Source of the DNA: Rhodoferax sp.
GTDB lineage: Bacteria; Pseudomonadota; Gammaproteobacteria; Burkholderiales; Burkholderiaceae_C
Direction: 5' to 3'
DNA length: 41,545 bases
Assembly (NCBI RefSeq): GCF_010365055.1
Contig: NZ_JAAFHA010000026.1
Coordinates: 1-41,545, forward strand
This document shows positions 8,909-18,427 of the stretch, one piece after another. The notes under the pieces are model-generated. The model did no database searches. It was given only the letters and a program-made list of their open reading frames with translations, and had not been told where the DNA came from. Numbering within the stretch: position 1 is the first letter of the stretch; every line of letters starts with the position of its first letter. The position numbers were made by a program, and so were the translations under genes.

Positions 8909-9700
8909 TTATCCGGCGCTGGCAGGCGATGGCCTCTGTGCCGCCACCTTTGACGCCAATGCGAGGTATTCAGCCACAGGTACTTCTTCCGCCCGGCGCT
9001 GCACGTCAAAACTGCCCGCGTAGGATTTTTCTTGCAGCCACTGGCCCAGGGTATGGCGCAACAACTTGCGCCGCTGGCTGAAAGCCACTTGGACCAGTTC
9101 GCTCAGAAGCTGCCCATCCACCGCTGCCGGGTTGAGGTGCGGCACCATGCGCACCACGGCACTGTTGACGCGCGGCGGCGGCTCAAAACTCGTGGGCGGC
9201 ACGAGCAGGACGTTTTCCATGGCGTAGCGCCACTGCAGCATGACACTCAAGCGGCCATAAGCCGCCGTGCAAGGGCGTGCCACCATGCGGTCAATCACTT
9301 CTTTTTGCAGCATGAAATGCTGGTCTTCGATCACGTCGATAAAATTCAGCAAGTGAAACAGGATCGGCGTCGAGATGTTGTACGGCAGGTTGCCAACGAC
9401 CCGCAATCTGGCAGCGGACCCGTCTTGCGCCAGCTCGGCAAAGTCAACCCGGAGCACGTCAGATTCGATCACAGTCAATTGCGGATGCGCCCGCAGGCGC
9501 ATCGCCAGGTCACGATCCAACTCAATCACGGTGAGCCGACCCAGACGCTCCACCAGCGGTTGCGTCAGCGCTGCCAGACCGGGCCCGATCTCCACCATGA
9601 CCTGCCCCGGCCTCGGGTCAATCGCGTCAACTATGGCCTCAATCATGAAGCCATCGGTCAGAAAATGCTGACCGAAGCGCTTGCGGGCAATGTGTTTCAT
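8909..9700 (-). CDS. rsmA: 16S rRNA adenine-1518/1519 dimethyltransferase
   Basis: Dimethylates two adjacent adenines in the 3' hairpin of 16S rRNA during small-subunit maturation (KsgA). The 263-residue length is normal. Signatures are [10 protein letters not shown] at 7-16, SAM-binding [10 protein letters not shown] at 37-46, IELDRD at 59-64, the catalytic NLPYNIS at 104-110, and [15 protein letters not shown] in the C-terminal part. The C-terminal domain ends in [11 protein letters not shown] and an Ala/Pro-rich tail. It is the last gene of lptD-surA-rsmA and starts 26 bp after surA, a conserved order in proteobacteria. Confidence 0.96.
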   Translation of the reverse strand: MKHIARKRFGQHFLTDGFMIEAIVDAIDPRPGQVMVEIGPGLAALTQPLVERLGRLTVIELDRDLAMRLRAHPQLTVIESDVLRVDFAELAQDGSAARLRVVGNLPYNISTPILFHLLNFIDVIEDQHFMLQKEVIDRMVARPCTAAYGRLSVMLQWRYAMENVLLVPPTSFEPPPRVNSAVVRMVPHLNPAAVDGQLLSELVQVAFSQRRKLLRHTLGQWLQEKSYAGSFDVQRRAEEVPVAEYLALASKVAAQRPSPASAG

Positions 9701-9726
9701 GTGACGAGCGGGAGGCCAGAAAGGGA

Positions 9727-11106
9727 TTATTGGGGTGGTTCGCGCAGCTCGACATAGGCACGCCCGCGCACGTCTTGTGCCCAGCTGGCGTAGGCTTCAT
9801 CAAGCTTTTTCTCGCGCAACATGGCGCGCGCGGCCTCCCGCTGCTCTTGCGGGCTCAGGGTGGCATTGCGACGTTCCAGCAGCTGGATCAGATGCACGCC
9901 AAAGCGTGACACCAGGGGTTCGCTGATCTGACCCGGTGCCAGGTTGTTCATGACCGCCTCGAACTCTGGCACAAACATGCCCGGATTGGCCCAGCCCAGG
10001 TCGCCGCCCTGCGCGGCACTGCCGTCTTGCGAATGGTCGCGGGCGAGCGCGGCAAAATCAGCTTTACCCGCCGCGATGCTCTTCTTGAATTCATTGAGCT
10101 TGTCACGGGCGGCGCTCTCATTGAGCTGTGGGCTGACGCGCAACAAGATGTGGCGGACCCGGCTTTGCGTCACCGTCATGGCGGGCAGTCCGGCACTCTT
10201 CTTCTCCAGCACCTTGAGAATGTGAAAGCCCGCCCCCGAACGCACCAGCGCCGAAATTTCACCCACAGCCAGGTTCTGGGTCGCGTCAAGGAACAACGGC
10301 GGGTAGCGGTCGGCTGTGCGCAGGCCGAGCTCGCCGCCATTGGCGAGACTGGCACCGTCAGAGGCATCCGAGAACTCACGCACCAAGGCTGCAAAATCTT
10401 CGCCGGCCCGCGCCCGCGCCAGCGCCCGCTGCGCCCGTGCCTGCAAGGCCGCGACTTGTACCGGCGTGGCAGCATCGGGCACCGACACCAGAATTTGGGC
10501 CAGATTGATTTCTTGGGCCGCAGGGCTGCTGCTTGCCTGTTCCCGCAGGAACTGGTCGACTTCCCGGTCCGACACCCGCGCCCGAGGCTCGACTTCGCGC
10601 TCGCGCAGGCGCGTCAGCTGGATCTGATCGCGCAGCTGGTTGCGGAACTGGCTGAGCACACCGCCTTCCTGCGCCAGGCGGCGGCGCAACTCGGGCACCG
10701 TCAGTTGATTTTGCTGGGCGATGTTCTGCTCAGCCTGGTCAATGGCGGTCTCGTCCGCCGTAATGCCGGAGTCGCGGGCCAGTTGCAACTGGGCCTTTTC
10801 GTTGATGAGGCGTTCCAGGACCTGGCGCGCCAACACCTTGCTGTCGACCGGTGGCCGGCCTTGCTGTGCCAGCTGCTGCTGCACGCGTTGCAGGGCGGCG
10901 CGCACCTCGTTGTTGGTGATCGGTTCGGAATTGACCACCGCCACAATGTAGTCGGCCGCCAAACCGGTCGCGGCCGGCCCCCCGATGGGCGCAGCCACAC
11001 CGCTGCCGGCGGCCGTGGCAGAGGGGCGCAGACCCTGCGCCGACGCAGTCAAGGAAGCAAGAAGGGCAAGGCTGGCCACACTGAGGGCTACAAGGCGATG
11101 GGTCAT
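9727..11106 (-). CDS. surA: Periplasmic chaperone/peptidyl-prolyl isomerase SurA
   Basis: Escorts outer-membrane proteins through the periplasm. The 459-residue precursor has a Sec signal peptide (hydrophobic 4-22, cleavage near Ala23-Gln24), then a Gly/Ala-rich segment to about 50, the SurA N-terminal domain (about 52-170) and two parvulin domains. The first covers about 200-302 ([11 protein letters not shown] to [13 protein letters not shown]), the second about 315-412 ([34 protein letters not shown]). A C-terminal helix follows ([20 protein letters not shown]). The start is 6 bp from the lptD stop, so the two are probably co-translated. This fits, since LptD is a known SurA client in E. 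coli. Confidence 0.95.
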   Translation of the reverse strand: MTHRLVALSVASLALLASLTASAQGLRPSATAAGSGVAAPIGGPAATGLAADYIVAVVNSEPITNNEVRAALQRVQQQLAQQGRPPVDSKVLARQVLERLINEKAQLQLARDSGITADETAIDQAEQNIAQQNQLTVPELRRRLAQEGGVLSQFRNQLRDQIQLTRLREREVEPRARVSDREVDQFLREQASSSPAAQEINLAQILVSVPDAATPVQVAALQARAQRALARARAGEDFAALVREFSDASDGASLANGGELGLRTADRYPPLFLDATQNLAVGEISALVRSGAGFHILKVLEKKSAGLPAMTVTQSRVRHILLRVSPQLNESAARDKLNEFKKSIAAGKADFAALARDHSQDGSAAQGGDLGWANPGMFVPEFEAVMNNLAPGQISEPLVSRFGVHLIQLLERRNATLSPQEQREAARAMLREKKLDEAYASWAQDVRGRAYVELREPPQ

Positions 11107-11112
11107 GATGGA

Positions 11113-13515
11113 TTAATCGTAGTTGCTGAAACGACTGGAAGGGCTGGTGGGCTCTCGCAGATACTGGTAACCGGGAATGTTGTCTTTCAAGGACTTCAAG
11201 GGGTTGATGCCCAAGCGGGTGAAACCGACAAATTCAAGCTGGAACATGATGCGCTGCGTCGCCGACGTCGTGCTGGTCTGCAAGCGCTCCAGCACCACCC
11301 GACCCAGCCAGCAGCCCGCATCGTACTCAAAACCAAGGATGGAGTCGACCAGCTTGCGTTCATTGAGGCTGTAGTTGAGGCGGCCCACGCTGTACCAGCG
11401 CCCGTCACCCTGACCGCGTCCGGCGCCCAGTTCCTGTCCGCGCTCACCCCAGAGATCGTTCAAGGGCCATTGCCAGCCGACATCGAGCTGCTGGCTCAAC
11501 TCGCGCTGGTAGCGATAGGCCGCGGTCACCACCCGGTAGTGGCCCGGATTGTAGCGGGCACCCATGGTGGTACGGACCGACCGCTTGGTGGTGGGATTGA
11601 ACTGCACGGTGGAGTCAAAGGCCCATTTCGGGTCCCAGTTGATCGAGGCGCCCAGCAAAATATCGCTGATGCGGTCGGTCGCAGGGGCGTCCGTCGGCAG
11701 CAAGGTCACGTTCTGGTCACGAAAGCGCAGGCGCTGCGCCACGCCCAGGCGCGCGGCCTCCGCACCGGTGTCCGGGTCCAGCAGGCGCGTGCTCACACCC
11801 AGCGTGAGCAAATCGCTGTCAGATATCCGGTCATTGCCAACGAAGGCGTTGTCGGTATAGATGGTGGCGAAGTTGAAGTCGTGCGCGCCCGAGTCGTAAT
11901 TGGGCAGCGCACTCTGGTCCCGGTAGGGTGTCTTGACGTAAAACGCCCGCGGCTCCAGGGTCTGCAAAAAACTCCGTCCAAAATAACGGGCCTCGCGCTC
12001 ATACACCAAGCCACTGTCCACACTGAAGGTTGGCACCACCCGCGTCGCCGACGTGGCTGACTTGAACGGCGCGTCAAACTGGTACTGGGTGGCGTGCAAC
12101 TGCAGCTTCGGTGTCAGGAAGCTGGCCGCGCCCAGCCACGGCCAGCTGACCTGCGCCGAGGAAAAGGCGCGGTGGGCGTTGGGCTGACCGGTCAGGGCGC
12201 TGGTGGACTCGAACCGGGTGTAGTCCGCGTTTACAGCGACATCAAAGCCGCCGATATTGTTGCGGGCGTAACGTGTCGTCAGCTGGGGCAAGCGGTCATA
12301 TGGCGGGATGATGGGCGAAGTAGCGTCCTGCAACGTTTGCCATTTGAGCGTGCGCACACTGTTGGCAAAATAACCGTTGCTCCAGGTCAGGGTGGCATCA
12401 CTGGGCAACAGGCGCTGGGTCAGCGAGCCGGACGCGCGGCTGAAATCACGCCAGTAATTGTCGTCACTGACCCGGTTCAGGTTCAGGTTTAGCGCCAGAC
12501 CGCCGTCGGTCAAGCGGCGCGTCAGGCCGTTGCTGACCTGGCTCTGGTGAAGATAGTTCAGACCCCAGCGGCGGTTGTCACGCAACTGGTCGACAGGCAT
12601 GAGGTCGAGGCGCAGCTGGCCAGAATAGTCGGCTTCGAGGTAGCGCACCTCGGTGCCCAGATTGACGCCGCGCTTGCTCATGACGGTCGGCGTAAAGGTG
12701 GCGTCTCGATTCGGCGCGATGTTCCAGTAGTAAGGGATGCTGAACTCGACCCCGTTGACGGTGTCCAGTCCCAGCGTCGGCGGCATGAAACCCGACTTGC
12801 GCTTGTCACTTAATGGAAAACTGAGGTAGGGAATTGGCAGCAGGGGCACCCCCTTGAAGCTCAGCAGCGCGCCTTTGGCCGTGCCCACGTCCTCCTCCTG
12901 GTCCAGGGTGATGCTGGCGGCACGCAGAATCCAGTCCGGCAGCCAGCTCGGGCCCGGCAAACGGCGGCAGGTGGTGAAGGTGGCGTTGTGGATGACGGCG
13001 CGCTGCGCATCAATGAAGTCGACGCGATCGGCTTCGCCATGCGCGTCATTTTTCAGAAAATAATAACGCGGTTGGTCAAAATACCCCGCAAACGAATCGA
13101 GCTTGAGCTCCAGCAGCGGCCCTTCATAGACGTTGCCGGCGCGGTTGATCAGGACACTGCCACTGGCCCGGGCCAGGTCAGTCGGTTGGTCATATTCGAG
13201 CCGGTCGGCCTTGATCACGAGGTCGCCGCGACGCAACTCGGCGCGGCCTTCGAGCACGGTTTCCAGGTCTGGACGCCCGAAGATGCGCTCGGCAAAAATG
13301 AAGGTCGGCAAGCTGCCGCGCGATGCGGGGTCCACTTGCTCCTGCAGCAAGGGGCTGGTTTTGAGCTGCAGGGGCGGCTCGTCAGACGCAGCCTGAACCA
13401 CCTGCGCACCGACGGTTGTCCCCTGCAGCAACAGCCAGGCCAGCACGGCCAGCGGGCGCCGGGGGAAACGGGCCGGGGGTGACCTGAATTCAGGTTTGTG
13501 CATCAAAAAGCGCAT
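11113..13515 (-). CDS. lptD: LPS-assembly protein LptD
   Basis: Outer-membrane beta-barrel that, with LptE, inserts lipopolysaccharide into the outer leaflet. The ATG at 13515 gives 800 residues with a signal peptide (RRPLAVLAWLLLQGTTVGAQ). The frame continues upstream to 13635, but that part looks non-coding and would overlap amgK. The N-terminal OstA/LptA-like domain includes FAERIFGRPDLETVLEGRAE and DRLEYDQPTDLARASGSV; the barrel domain ends with FEYDAGCWLGRVVLER and a C-terminal IPGYQYLREPTSPSSRF. The predicted mature protein has only two cysteines, in FTTCRR and DAGCW, which would make one N-domain-to-barrel disulfide where E. coli has four cysteines. Confidence 0.94.
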   Translation of the reverse strand: MRFLMHKPEFRSPPARFPRRPLAVLAWLLLQGTTVGAQVVQAASDEPPLQLKTSPLLQEQVDPASRGSLPTFIFAERIFGRPDLETVLEGRAELRRGDLVIKADRLEYDQPTDLARASGSVLINRAGNVYEGPLLELKLDSFAGYFDQPRYYFLKNDAHGEADRVDFIDAQRAVIHNATFTTCRRLPGPSWLPDWILRAASITLDQEEDVGTAKGALLSFKGVPLLPIPYLSFPLSDKRKSGFMPPTLGLDTVNGVEFSIPYYWNIAPNRDATFTPTVMSKRGVNLGTEVRYLEADYSGQLRLDLMPVDQLRDNRRWGLNYLHQSQVSNGLTRRLTDGGLALNLNLNRVSDDNYWRDFSRASGSLTQRLLPSDATLTWSNGYFANSVRTLKWQTLQDATSPIIPPYDRLPQLTTRYARNNIGGFDVAVNADYTRFESTSALTGQPNAHRAFSSAQVSWPWLGAASFLTPKLQLHATQYQFDAPFKSATSATRVVPTFSVDSGLVYEREARYFGRSFLQTLEPRAFYVKTPYRDQSALPNYDSGAHDFNFATIYTDNAFVGNDRISDSDLLTLGVSTRLLDPDTGAEAARLGVAQRLRFRDQNVTLLPTDAPATDRISDILLGASINWDPKWAFDSTVQFNPTTKRSVRTTMGARYNPGHYRVVTAAYRYQRELSQQLDVGWQWPLNDLWGERGQELGAGRGQGDGRWYSVGRLNYSLNERKLVDSILGFEYDAGCWLGRVVLERLQTSTTSATQRIMFQLEFVGFTRLGINPLKSLKDNIPGYQYLREPTSPSSRFSNYD

Positions 13516-13592
13516 CAGGCAGCGGCGGTAACGAGGGTGAAAGCAGTTGGAAAGAAACGGGGGAGCATTCGGGTTTGTAGAATGGATTATCC

Positions 13593-14681
13593 ATGAGCAC
13601 CGCCATCCCACCCGAAACCACCCCGGCCAGCGCACCCCTGTGGTCTGACGCGCGGCGCGAAGCCGATTTCAACGCCTGGCTGGCGCGACTGGCGCCGCTG
13701 CACGGTCTGGTCATTGACTCGGTGCGCAGCGCCTCCTTTGATGCCAGTTTCCGGCGCTATTTGCGCGTGGACGGCAGCCAGGGCAGCTACATCATCATGG
13801 ACGCGCCCCCCGACAAGGAGGACTGCCAGCCTTTTGTCAAAGTCGCCCAGTTGCTGCACCAGGCGCAGGTGCATGCGCCCGAGGTGCTCGCGTGGGAGGC
13901 CGCCCACGGCTTCATGCTGCTGAGCGACCTGGGCGCACAAACCATGATGCAGGTGATCAACCGAGACGACCCGCAGGCCAACCAGGGTCTGTACCTGCAA
14001 GCGGTTGACGCCCTGATTGCCTGGCAATGCGCCTCCACGCCGGGCGTTCTACCCCCTTACGATGAGGCGCTGCTGCGCCGCGAGCTGGAACTGTTTCCTG
14101 ACTGGTATCTGGCCCGCCACCGCGGTGTTGCGGTTGAGGGCGAGCTGCGGCGCACGCTCGACGACGCTTTTGCGCACATCGTGGCGCACAACCTGGCGTG
14201 GCCGAGCGTTTATGTGCACCGCGACTTCATGCCGCGCAACCTGATGGTGGCGCCGCCCGGGGCAGATCAGCGCCTGGGCGTGCTGGACTTCCAGGACGCG
14301 GTCTATGGCCCCATCACCTATGACATTGCCAGTTTGATGCGTGACGCTTTCCTGAGCTGGGACGAGGACTTCTGCCTCGACATCACCATCCGTTACTGGG
14401 AAAAAGCGCGCAAGGCCGGTCTGCCAGTGGGTGATGACTTTGGCGAGTTCTACCGCGGGGTGGAATGGATGGGCTTGCAACGCCACCTGAAAGTGGCCGG
14501 CATTTTTGCCCGCCTGACACTGCGTGATGGCAAGCCGCAATACCTGGCCGACACGCCGCGCTTTATCGGCTACATGCGCGCCACCTGCGCCCGTTACCGC
14601 GAGCTCAAGCCCCTGTTGCGCCTGATTGAGCGCGTCGAAGGTCTGGTCGTGGCCGAGGGTTATGCTTTTGGCAGAATTTAA
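13593..14681 (+). CDS. amgK: Cell-wall amino-sugar kinase, AmgK-like (APH fold)
   Basis: A 362-residue aminoglycoside-phosphotransferase/choline-kinase-fold protein. The catalytic loop VYVHRDFMPRNLMV has His209, Asp211 and Asn216, and the DFG-like VLDFQDAVYGPITYD has metal-binding Asp232 and Asp235. In Pseudomonas and relatives the gene divergent from lptD is amgK, which phosphorylates MurNAc or GlcNAc at the anomeric carbon for peptidoglycan recycling (established family knowledge). Here the same divergent position is kept. The usual partner murU is not next to it. Identity with AmgK is inferred from synteny plus motifs; other small-molecule kinases are possible. Repeat copy C starts directly after the stop codon. 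Confidence 0.8.
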   Translation: MSTAIPPETTPASAPLWSDARREADFNAWLARLAPLHGLVIDSVRSASFDASFRRYLRVDGSQGSYIIMDAPPDKEDCQPFVKVAQLLHQAQVHAPEVLAWEAAHGFMLLSDLGAQTMMQVINRDDPQANQGLYLQAVDALIAWQCASTPGVLPPYDEALLRRELELFPDWYLARHRGVAVEGELRRTLDDAFAHIVAHNLAWPSVYVHRDFMPRNLMVAPPGADQRLGVLDFQDAVYGPITYDIASLMRDAFLSWDEDFCLDITIRYWEKARKAGLPVGDDFGEFYRGVEWMGLQRHLKVAGIFARLTLRDGKPQYLADTPRFIGYMRATCARYRELKPLLRLIERVEGLVVAEGYAFGRI

Positions 14682-14742
14682 GACAAATCAGGCTCTATCC
14701 CGCGTGGTATATGCCTGAGTAGCTACTGTTATTGAAGTAATA
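14682..14742 (+). repeat. Dispersed short repeat, copy C, between convergent genes
   Basis: GACAAATCAGGCTCTATCCC, then GCGTGGTATATG, TGAGTAGCTACTG and TATTGAAGTA. It begins one base after the amgK stop and contains the stop codon and last four codons of the convergent gene on the minus strand, so it forms the whole junction. Confidence 0.6.
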
Positions 14743-15262
14743 ACGGACTCGGAACATAATTGAAGCGCATCGGTAAATCAGCACTCAGAACATCCTGCGG
14801 CAACCACAAGCCCTGCTCCACCGCGTCCGCCACATAGCCCATGTCCAGGCTGTGCACCAGTCCAAAGCCGGTCGACGTTTCCAGGTAGATCCGTCCCAAC
14901 TCGTCGACCCAGCAGCGCTGGACCGACGCCGGCCTGCCGCAATGATCCTGGACCGACAAATCCTCATTGACGCGCCAGATCAGCGGCGTGGCTTCCAGTT
15001 CAACATAGACGCACTGAGGACCGTTCTGAAAGAACCACTGCCCGCGCGCGTCGCTCTGGTAGTTGCGCCCGATGAAGTCAATCAGTTTGTCGTGCTTGAG
15101 CATCGACCCTTTGCTGGGGTGGCTGCCCCCGGCAAATGGCCCCTGCGCCTGCGCGTTCTCGTCGCGCATGAACCAGTTGCCGCGCGCGTCCAGGCCGAGC
15201 CAGCCATAGCAGGCGGGCACGTTGGGCCATTTGAGCAAAGCTTGCTTGACGATGTCATCCAT
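14729..15262 (-). CDS. Conserved hypothetical protein (DUF2946-like; family number uncertain)
   Basis: A 177-residue soluble protein without signal peptide or membrane segment. Recognisable elements are a start reading MDDIVKQALLKWPNVPACYG, then WLGLDARGNWFMRDENAQ, a second similar block IDFIGRNYQSDARGQWFFQN, and GPQCVYVELEATP. The two blocks with ARG(N/Q)WF suggest an internal duplication. I recognise the type as a betaproteobacterial conserved hypothetical but know no function and cannot confirm the domain number. The ATG at 15262 has an AGGAA site; a longer in-frame start at 15364 would overlap the upstream gene. It follows the YheT-like hydrolase by 16 bp, probably in one operon. Its last codons come from repeat copy C. 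Confidence 0.75.
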   Translation of the reverse strand: MDDIVKQALLKWPNVPACYGWLGLDARGNWFMRDENAQAQGPFAGGSHPSKGSMLKHDKLIDFIGRNYQSDARGQWFFQNGPQCVYVELEATPLIWRVNEDLSVQDHCGRPASVQRCWVDELGRIYLETSTGFGLVHSLDMGYVADAVEQGLWLPQDVLSADLPMRFNYVPSPLLLQ

Positions 15263-15278
15263 GACGAAGGTTCCTGTT

Positions 15279-16250
15279 TCAGATGGTGTAAATCTGGGCC
15301 GCCAGCCAACCCGCCACGGCGTCGGGCATGGCCTGCAGGTTGCCGGGTGGGCGGCCCTGCGCAAAGCCGACGTGACCCCCGTGGGCCGGCTGCCACAGCG
15401 TCACCCAGCGGCCCACGTCGGTCGGGAGCGGCAGGCTGCCGGCTGGTACAAATGGGTCGTTCCCCGTGTTCAGCACCAGCGCCGGAATACGAATCTGGTG
15501 CAATAGAGGCTTGGCCGAGGCGCGCAGCCAGTAGTCGTGCGTGTCCTTGAATCCATGCAATGGCGCGGTGAAGACATTGTCAAACGCATACAGATCATGG
15601 GCGTCACGCAAAGCATCGGCGCTAAACAGGCCCGGATGCTGCGCCAGCTTCTGCATCGCCTTGGGTTTCATGGTGGCCAGAAAGCGCCGGGTGTAGACCC
15701 GCCGGTTGAAGCCGCGCCCGATCGCGGCGCCGCTGGTGGCCAAGTCAATGGGCGCACAGACGCTGGCCACCGCGTCCACCAGGCGGGCAGCCTGCTCACC
15801 GAATTCTTCGGCCCAGCGCAACAAGGCATTGCCACCCAGCGAGATGCCAACCGCTAGCACCGCACCTTGGTGTTGCTGGCGAAACCGGGCCAGGATCCAG
15901 CCAATTTCTTCAAAGTCACCGGAGTGGTAGGCGCGGGGACCGTGATTCAACTCGCCACTGCAGCCGCGGAAGTGCGCCACGGCAAAGCCCCAGTCATGCG
16001 CCCGGGCGTAGCCGGCAAAAGCCTGGGCGTAGTGGCTGCTTGATGAGCCCTCCAGCCCATGAAACAACACCAGCAGGCGGCGCCGCGGTGGGCCCGGCAA
16101 CCAGTCGACATCGATGAAGTCAGCATCGGGCGTGTCCCAGCGCTCACGCCGGTACTGCAAGGGCGCGCCTTCAAGCCGGCGTGCATACAAAGCCGGCCAG
16201 ATGGTTTGCAGGTGGCCACCGGGCAACCACGCAGGAGCAGCATAATTCAT
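15279..16250 (-). CDS. YheT-like alpha/beta hydrolase
   Basis: Hydrolase of the UPF0017/YheT family, substrate unknown. The 323-residue chain begins MNYAAPAWLPGGHLQTIWPA, the family's typical start. Triad candidates are Ser137 in VGISLGGN, Asp265 in NTGNDPFVP and His293 in PAHGGHVGF, with the oxyanion HGLEGSSSSHY at 64-74. No signal peptide is seen. A TTG nine bases upstream is an alternative start; I prefer the ATG at 16250. It sits between the NTF2-like gene (41 bp upstream) and the hypothetical gene (16 bp downstream). Confidence 0.87.
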   Translation of the reverse strand: MNYAAPAWLPGGHLQTIWPALYARRLEGAPLQYRRERWDTPDADFIDVDWLPGPPRRRLLVLFHGLEGSSSSHYAQAFAGYARAHDWGFAVAHFRGCSGELNHGPRAYHSGDFEEIGWILARFRQQHQGAVLAVGISLGGNALLRWAEEFGEQAARLVDAVASVCAPIDLATSGAAIGRGFNRRVYTRRFLATMKPKAMQKLAQHPGLFSADALRDAHDLYAFDNVFTAPLHGFKDTHDYWLRASAKPLLHQIRIPALVLNTGNDPFVPAGSLPLPTDVGRWVTLWQPAHGGHVGFAQGRPPGNLQAMPDAVAGWLAAQIYTI

Positions 16251-16291
16251 AGCATTCAATGCACAGTGATCAAGGGCTGGAGGCCATTTTC

Positions 16292-16741
16292 TTAATGAAG
16301 CACGGGTGACGCCTCACTGCCGTCTTGCGCCTCGTGTTGCGACCCCGGACTGGCGTGGTGGGCCACCAGGCGCCAACCCTGCGCCGTTCGGTGGTAGACA
16401 TTGGTGGCAATGACAAAAGCCTGTACCGGGCCGTCCTCGGTCAAGACCTCAATGCACTCGCGCACACTGTGCACCGCGCTGGCCAGCGACTCAATCTTGC
16501 GCACGGCTTGCGGCTGCACCCGGAGGCTGCCATGGCTGAAGATGGCGTCAAAAGCAGACCGAATGGCACCCAGACCGACCAGACGCGGTCCGCCCGGATG
16601 GACGCACACAATGTCATCCTCATCGGCCCAGCAAGCCATTAGCTTTTCAATGTCACCCGCTTGCAGTGCCGCGTAGAAGCTGGCCTCAATTTCGTCGGCA
16701 CTGCCGCCGATGGCGGCGGCTTGTTTTTGGGCTTTGGGCAT
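16292..16741 (-). CDS. NTF2-like/SnoaL-type protein
   Basis: A 149-residue cytoplasmic protein of the cone-shaped NTF2/SnoaL superfamily. ADEIEASFYAALQAGDIEKL, then MACWADEDDIVCVHPGGPRL with the typical aromatic/His pattern, a central helix IRSAFDAIF, and the closing strands FVIATNVYHRTAQGWRLVAH followed by HASPG. The superfamily ranges from isomerases to stress-response scaffolds, so no activity can be assigned. The ATG at 16741 has GAGG upstream; the ATG at 16759 is an alternative. It is divergent from lemA across 150 bp. Confidence 0.75.
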   Translation of the reverse strand: MPKAQKQAAAIGGSADEIEASFYAALQAGDIEKLMACWADEDDIVCVHPGGPRLVGLGAIRSAFDAIFSHGSLRVQPQAVRKIESLASAVHSVRECIEVLTEDGPVQAFVIATNVYHRTAQGWRLVAHHASPGSQHEAQDGSEASPVLH

Positions 16742-16890
16742 GATGGCCTCGTGTTGCATTGGGGGATGATTTTGCCGTGCTTTGGCCAAGCGGTGGCAGC
16801 GGGACCATTGGTGGCCGTCGCACCCACAGAAAGCTCAAGATGGCAATGCGTGTTTATGCTAAGGTTATGCTCTTCAAATTGGAGGTTCAT

Positions 16891-17478
16891 ATGACACGCT
16901 GGTTCCTGCTTCTGTTGACCGCCCTGTCTCTGACCGGCTGTGGCTATAACGATTTTCAGCGTCTGGACGAGCAAACCAAGTCGGCCTGGAGCGAGGTGCT
17001 CAACCAATACCAACGCCGCGCTGACTTGGTGCCCAACATTGTGGCCACCGTCAAGGGCGAGGCTGCCTTTGAGCAGGAGACGCTGACCCGGGTGATTGAG
17101 GCGCGCGCCAAGGCGACCTCGATCCAGGTGACGCCCGAAACCTTGAACAACCCGGAGGCCTTCAACAAGTTTCAGGCGGCGCAGGGCGAGCTGGGTTCGG
17201 CCTTGAGCCGCTTGATGGTGGTGGCTGAGCAGTACCCCAATCTCAAAGCCAACCAGGGTTTTTCGGATCTGCGCGTGCAGTTGGAGGGCACCGAGAACCG
17301 GGTCACCGTGGCGCGCAACCGCTATATTCAGGCGGTGCAGGCCTACAACGTGCTGGCGCGCAGCTTCCCCAGCAACCTGACTGCCATGGTCTTTGGCTAC
17401 CAGCCCAAACCCAGCTTCAGCGTACAAAACGAGGCGTCCATATCAACGCCGCCCGTGGTTGATTTCAACAAGAAATAG
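16891..17478 (+). CDS. lemA: LemA family lipoprotein
   Basis: A 195-residue LemA protein. The ATG at 16891 follows a GGAGG site, and the N-terminus has a lipoprotein signal with lipobox LTGC, so Cys18 or thereabouts is probably lipidated and the protein membrane-anchored. The body is helical with the family motifs YNDFQRLDEQTKSAWSEVLN, QYQRRADLVPNIVATVKGE and NLKANQGFSDLRVQLEGTEN, then NRYIQAVQAYNVLARSFP. Exact function is unknown. LemA genes commonly precede TPM-domain genes, as here, where two follow with short gaps. Confidence 0.92.
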   Translation: MTRWFLLLLTALSLTGCGYNDFQRLDEQTKSAWSEVLNQYQRRADLVPNIVATVKGEAAFEQETLTRVIEARAKATSIQVTPETLNNPEAFNKFQAAQGELGSALSRLMVVAEQYPNLKANQGFSDLRVQLEGTENRVTVARNRYIQAVQAYNVLARSFPSNLTAMVFGYQPKPSFSVQNEASISTPPVVDFNKK

Positions 17479-17497
17479 TTTGGCGCCCGTCGCACCA

Positions 17498-18427
17498 ATG
17501 CGTGCCATTTTTCTGCTGCAGAGCGGGTTCGCGCCACTGCGTCGACTGGGGCGCTGGCTGCTGCTGGTCTGCCTGGGCGGGCTGATGCTGCTGTCCCACG
17601 CGCAGGCGCAGTTGGCGGTGCCGGCACTTACGGGCCATGTCATCGACAGCACCGGCACCTTGAGCGCCGCGCAGCAGCAGCAGCTGGAAGCAAAACTCAC
17701 CGCGTTTGAGCAGAGCCGTGGCACCCAGCTGGTGCTGCTGCTGGTGCCAACGACGCAGCCCGAGGACATCGCCAGCTACGGCAACCGGGTCGCCAACAGC
17801 TGGAAGATCGGGCGCACGGAGATTGGCGACGGCCTGCTCCTGATCGTCGCGAAGGACGACCGCCAGGTCCGCATTGAGGTCGCCAAGACGCTGGAAGGCG
17901 CCATTCCCGACTTGGCCGCCAAGCGCGTCATTGAGCACGCCATCACGCCGCGCTTCAAACAGGGTGATTTCGTTGGCGGGCTCGACGCTGCCGTCGATCA
18001 GTTGATGGCGCTCGTGACCGGTGAAGCGCTGCCCTTGCCCGCAGCGGCTGACCAGGGCGGGCGGGCCGGTTTTCAGTGGACGGACCTGGCCATCTTCATG
18101 TTCTTTGCCGTCCCGGTGCTGGGCGGCGTGGCGCGCAGCGTCTTGGGTAACAGGCTGGGCTCCTTGGCCACGGGTGGCGTGGTGGGCGGCATCGCCTGGT
18201 TTGCCACGACCAGCCTCGTGCTGGTCGTGCTGGCGGCGATGGCAGCGTTCCTGTTCGCGCTGTTCTCGGGATCAATGCCCACCAGTGGGCGCGGTAGCGG
18301 TCGCCATGGCGGCTGGGGTACGGGCTCGGGGGGCGGTTTTGGCGGTGGTGGATTTGGTGGCGGTGGTGGCTTCGGCTCGGGTGGCGGTGGTGACTTTGGT
18401 GGCGGCGGCGCTTCGGGAAGATGGTGA
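17498..18427 (+). CDS. TPM-domain membrane protein (YgcG-like)
   Basis: A 309-residue protein with signal peptide (about 18-37, ending AQA), a TPM/repair-type domain at about 41-175 (GHVIDSTGTLSAAQQQQLEA, IASYGNRVANSWKIG, DGLLLIVAKDDRQVRIEV), two or three hydrophobic segments at about 196-216 and 225-257, and a very Gly-rich tail from 263 ending in FGGGGASGRW. Glycine-tailed TPM proteins are typical partners of LemA. Some TPM domains in other organisms are phosphatases or photosystem II repair factors; bacterial function is unsettled. It starts 19 bp after lemA without a clear Shine-Dalgarno, so translation may be coupled. Its stop overlaps the next start. Confidence 0.88.
   Translation: MRAIFLLQSGFAPLRRLGRWLLLVCLGGLMLLSHAQAQLAVPALTGHVIDSTGTLSAAQQQQLEAKLTAFEQSRGTQLVLLLVPTTQPEDIASYGNRVANSWKIGRTEIGDGLLLIVAKDDRQVRIEVAKTLEGAIPDLAAKRVIEHAITPRFKQGDFVGGLDAAVDQLMALVTGEALPLPAAADQGGRAGFQWTDLAIFMFFAVPVLGGVARSVLGNRLGSLATGGVVGGIAWFATTSLVLVVLAAMAAFLFALFSGSMPTSGRGSGRHGGWGTGSGGGFGGGGFGGGGGFGSGGGGDFGGGGASGRW

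Noticed and set aside
10027..12060. Plus-strand open frame of 677 codons
   Set aside because: Antisense across surA and lptD; His/Arg/Gly-rich composition without any recognisable domain.
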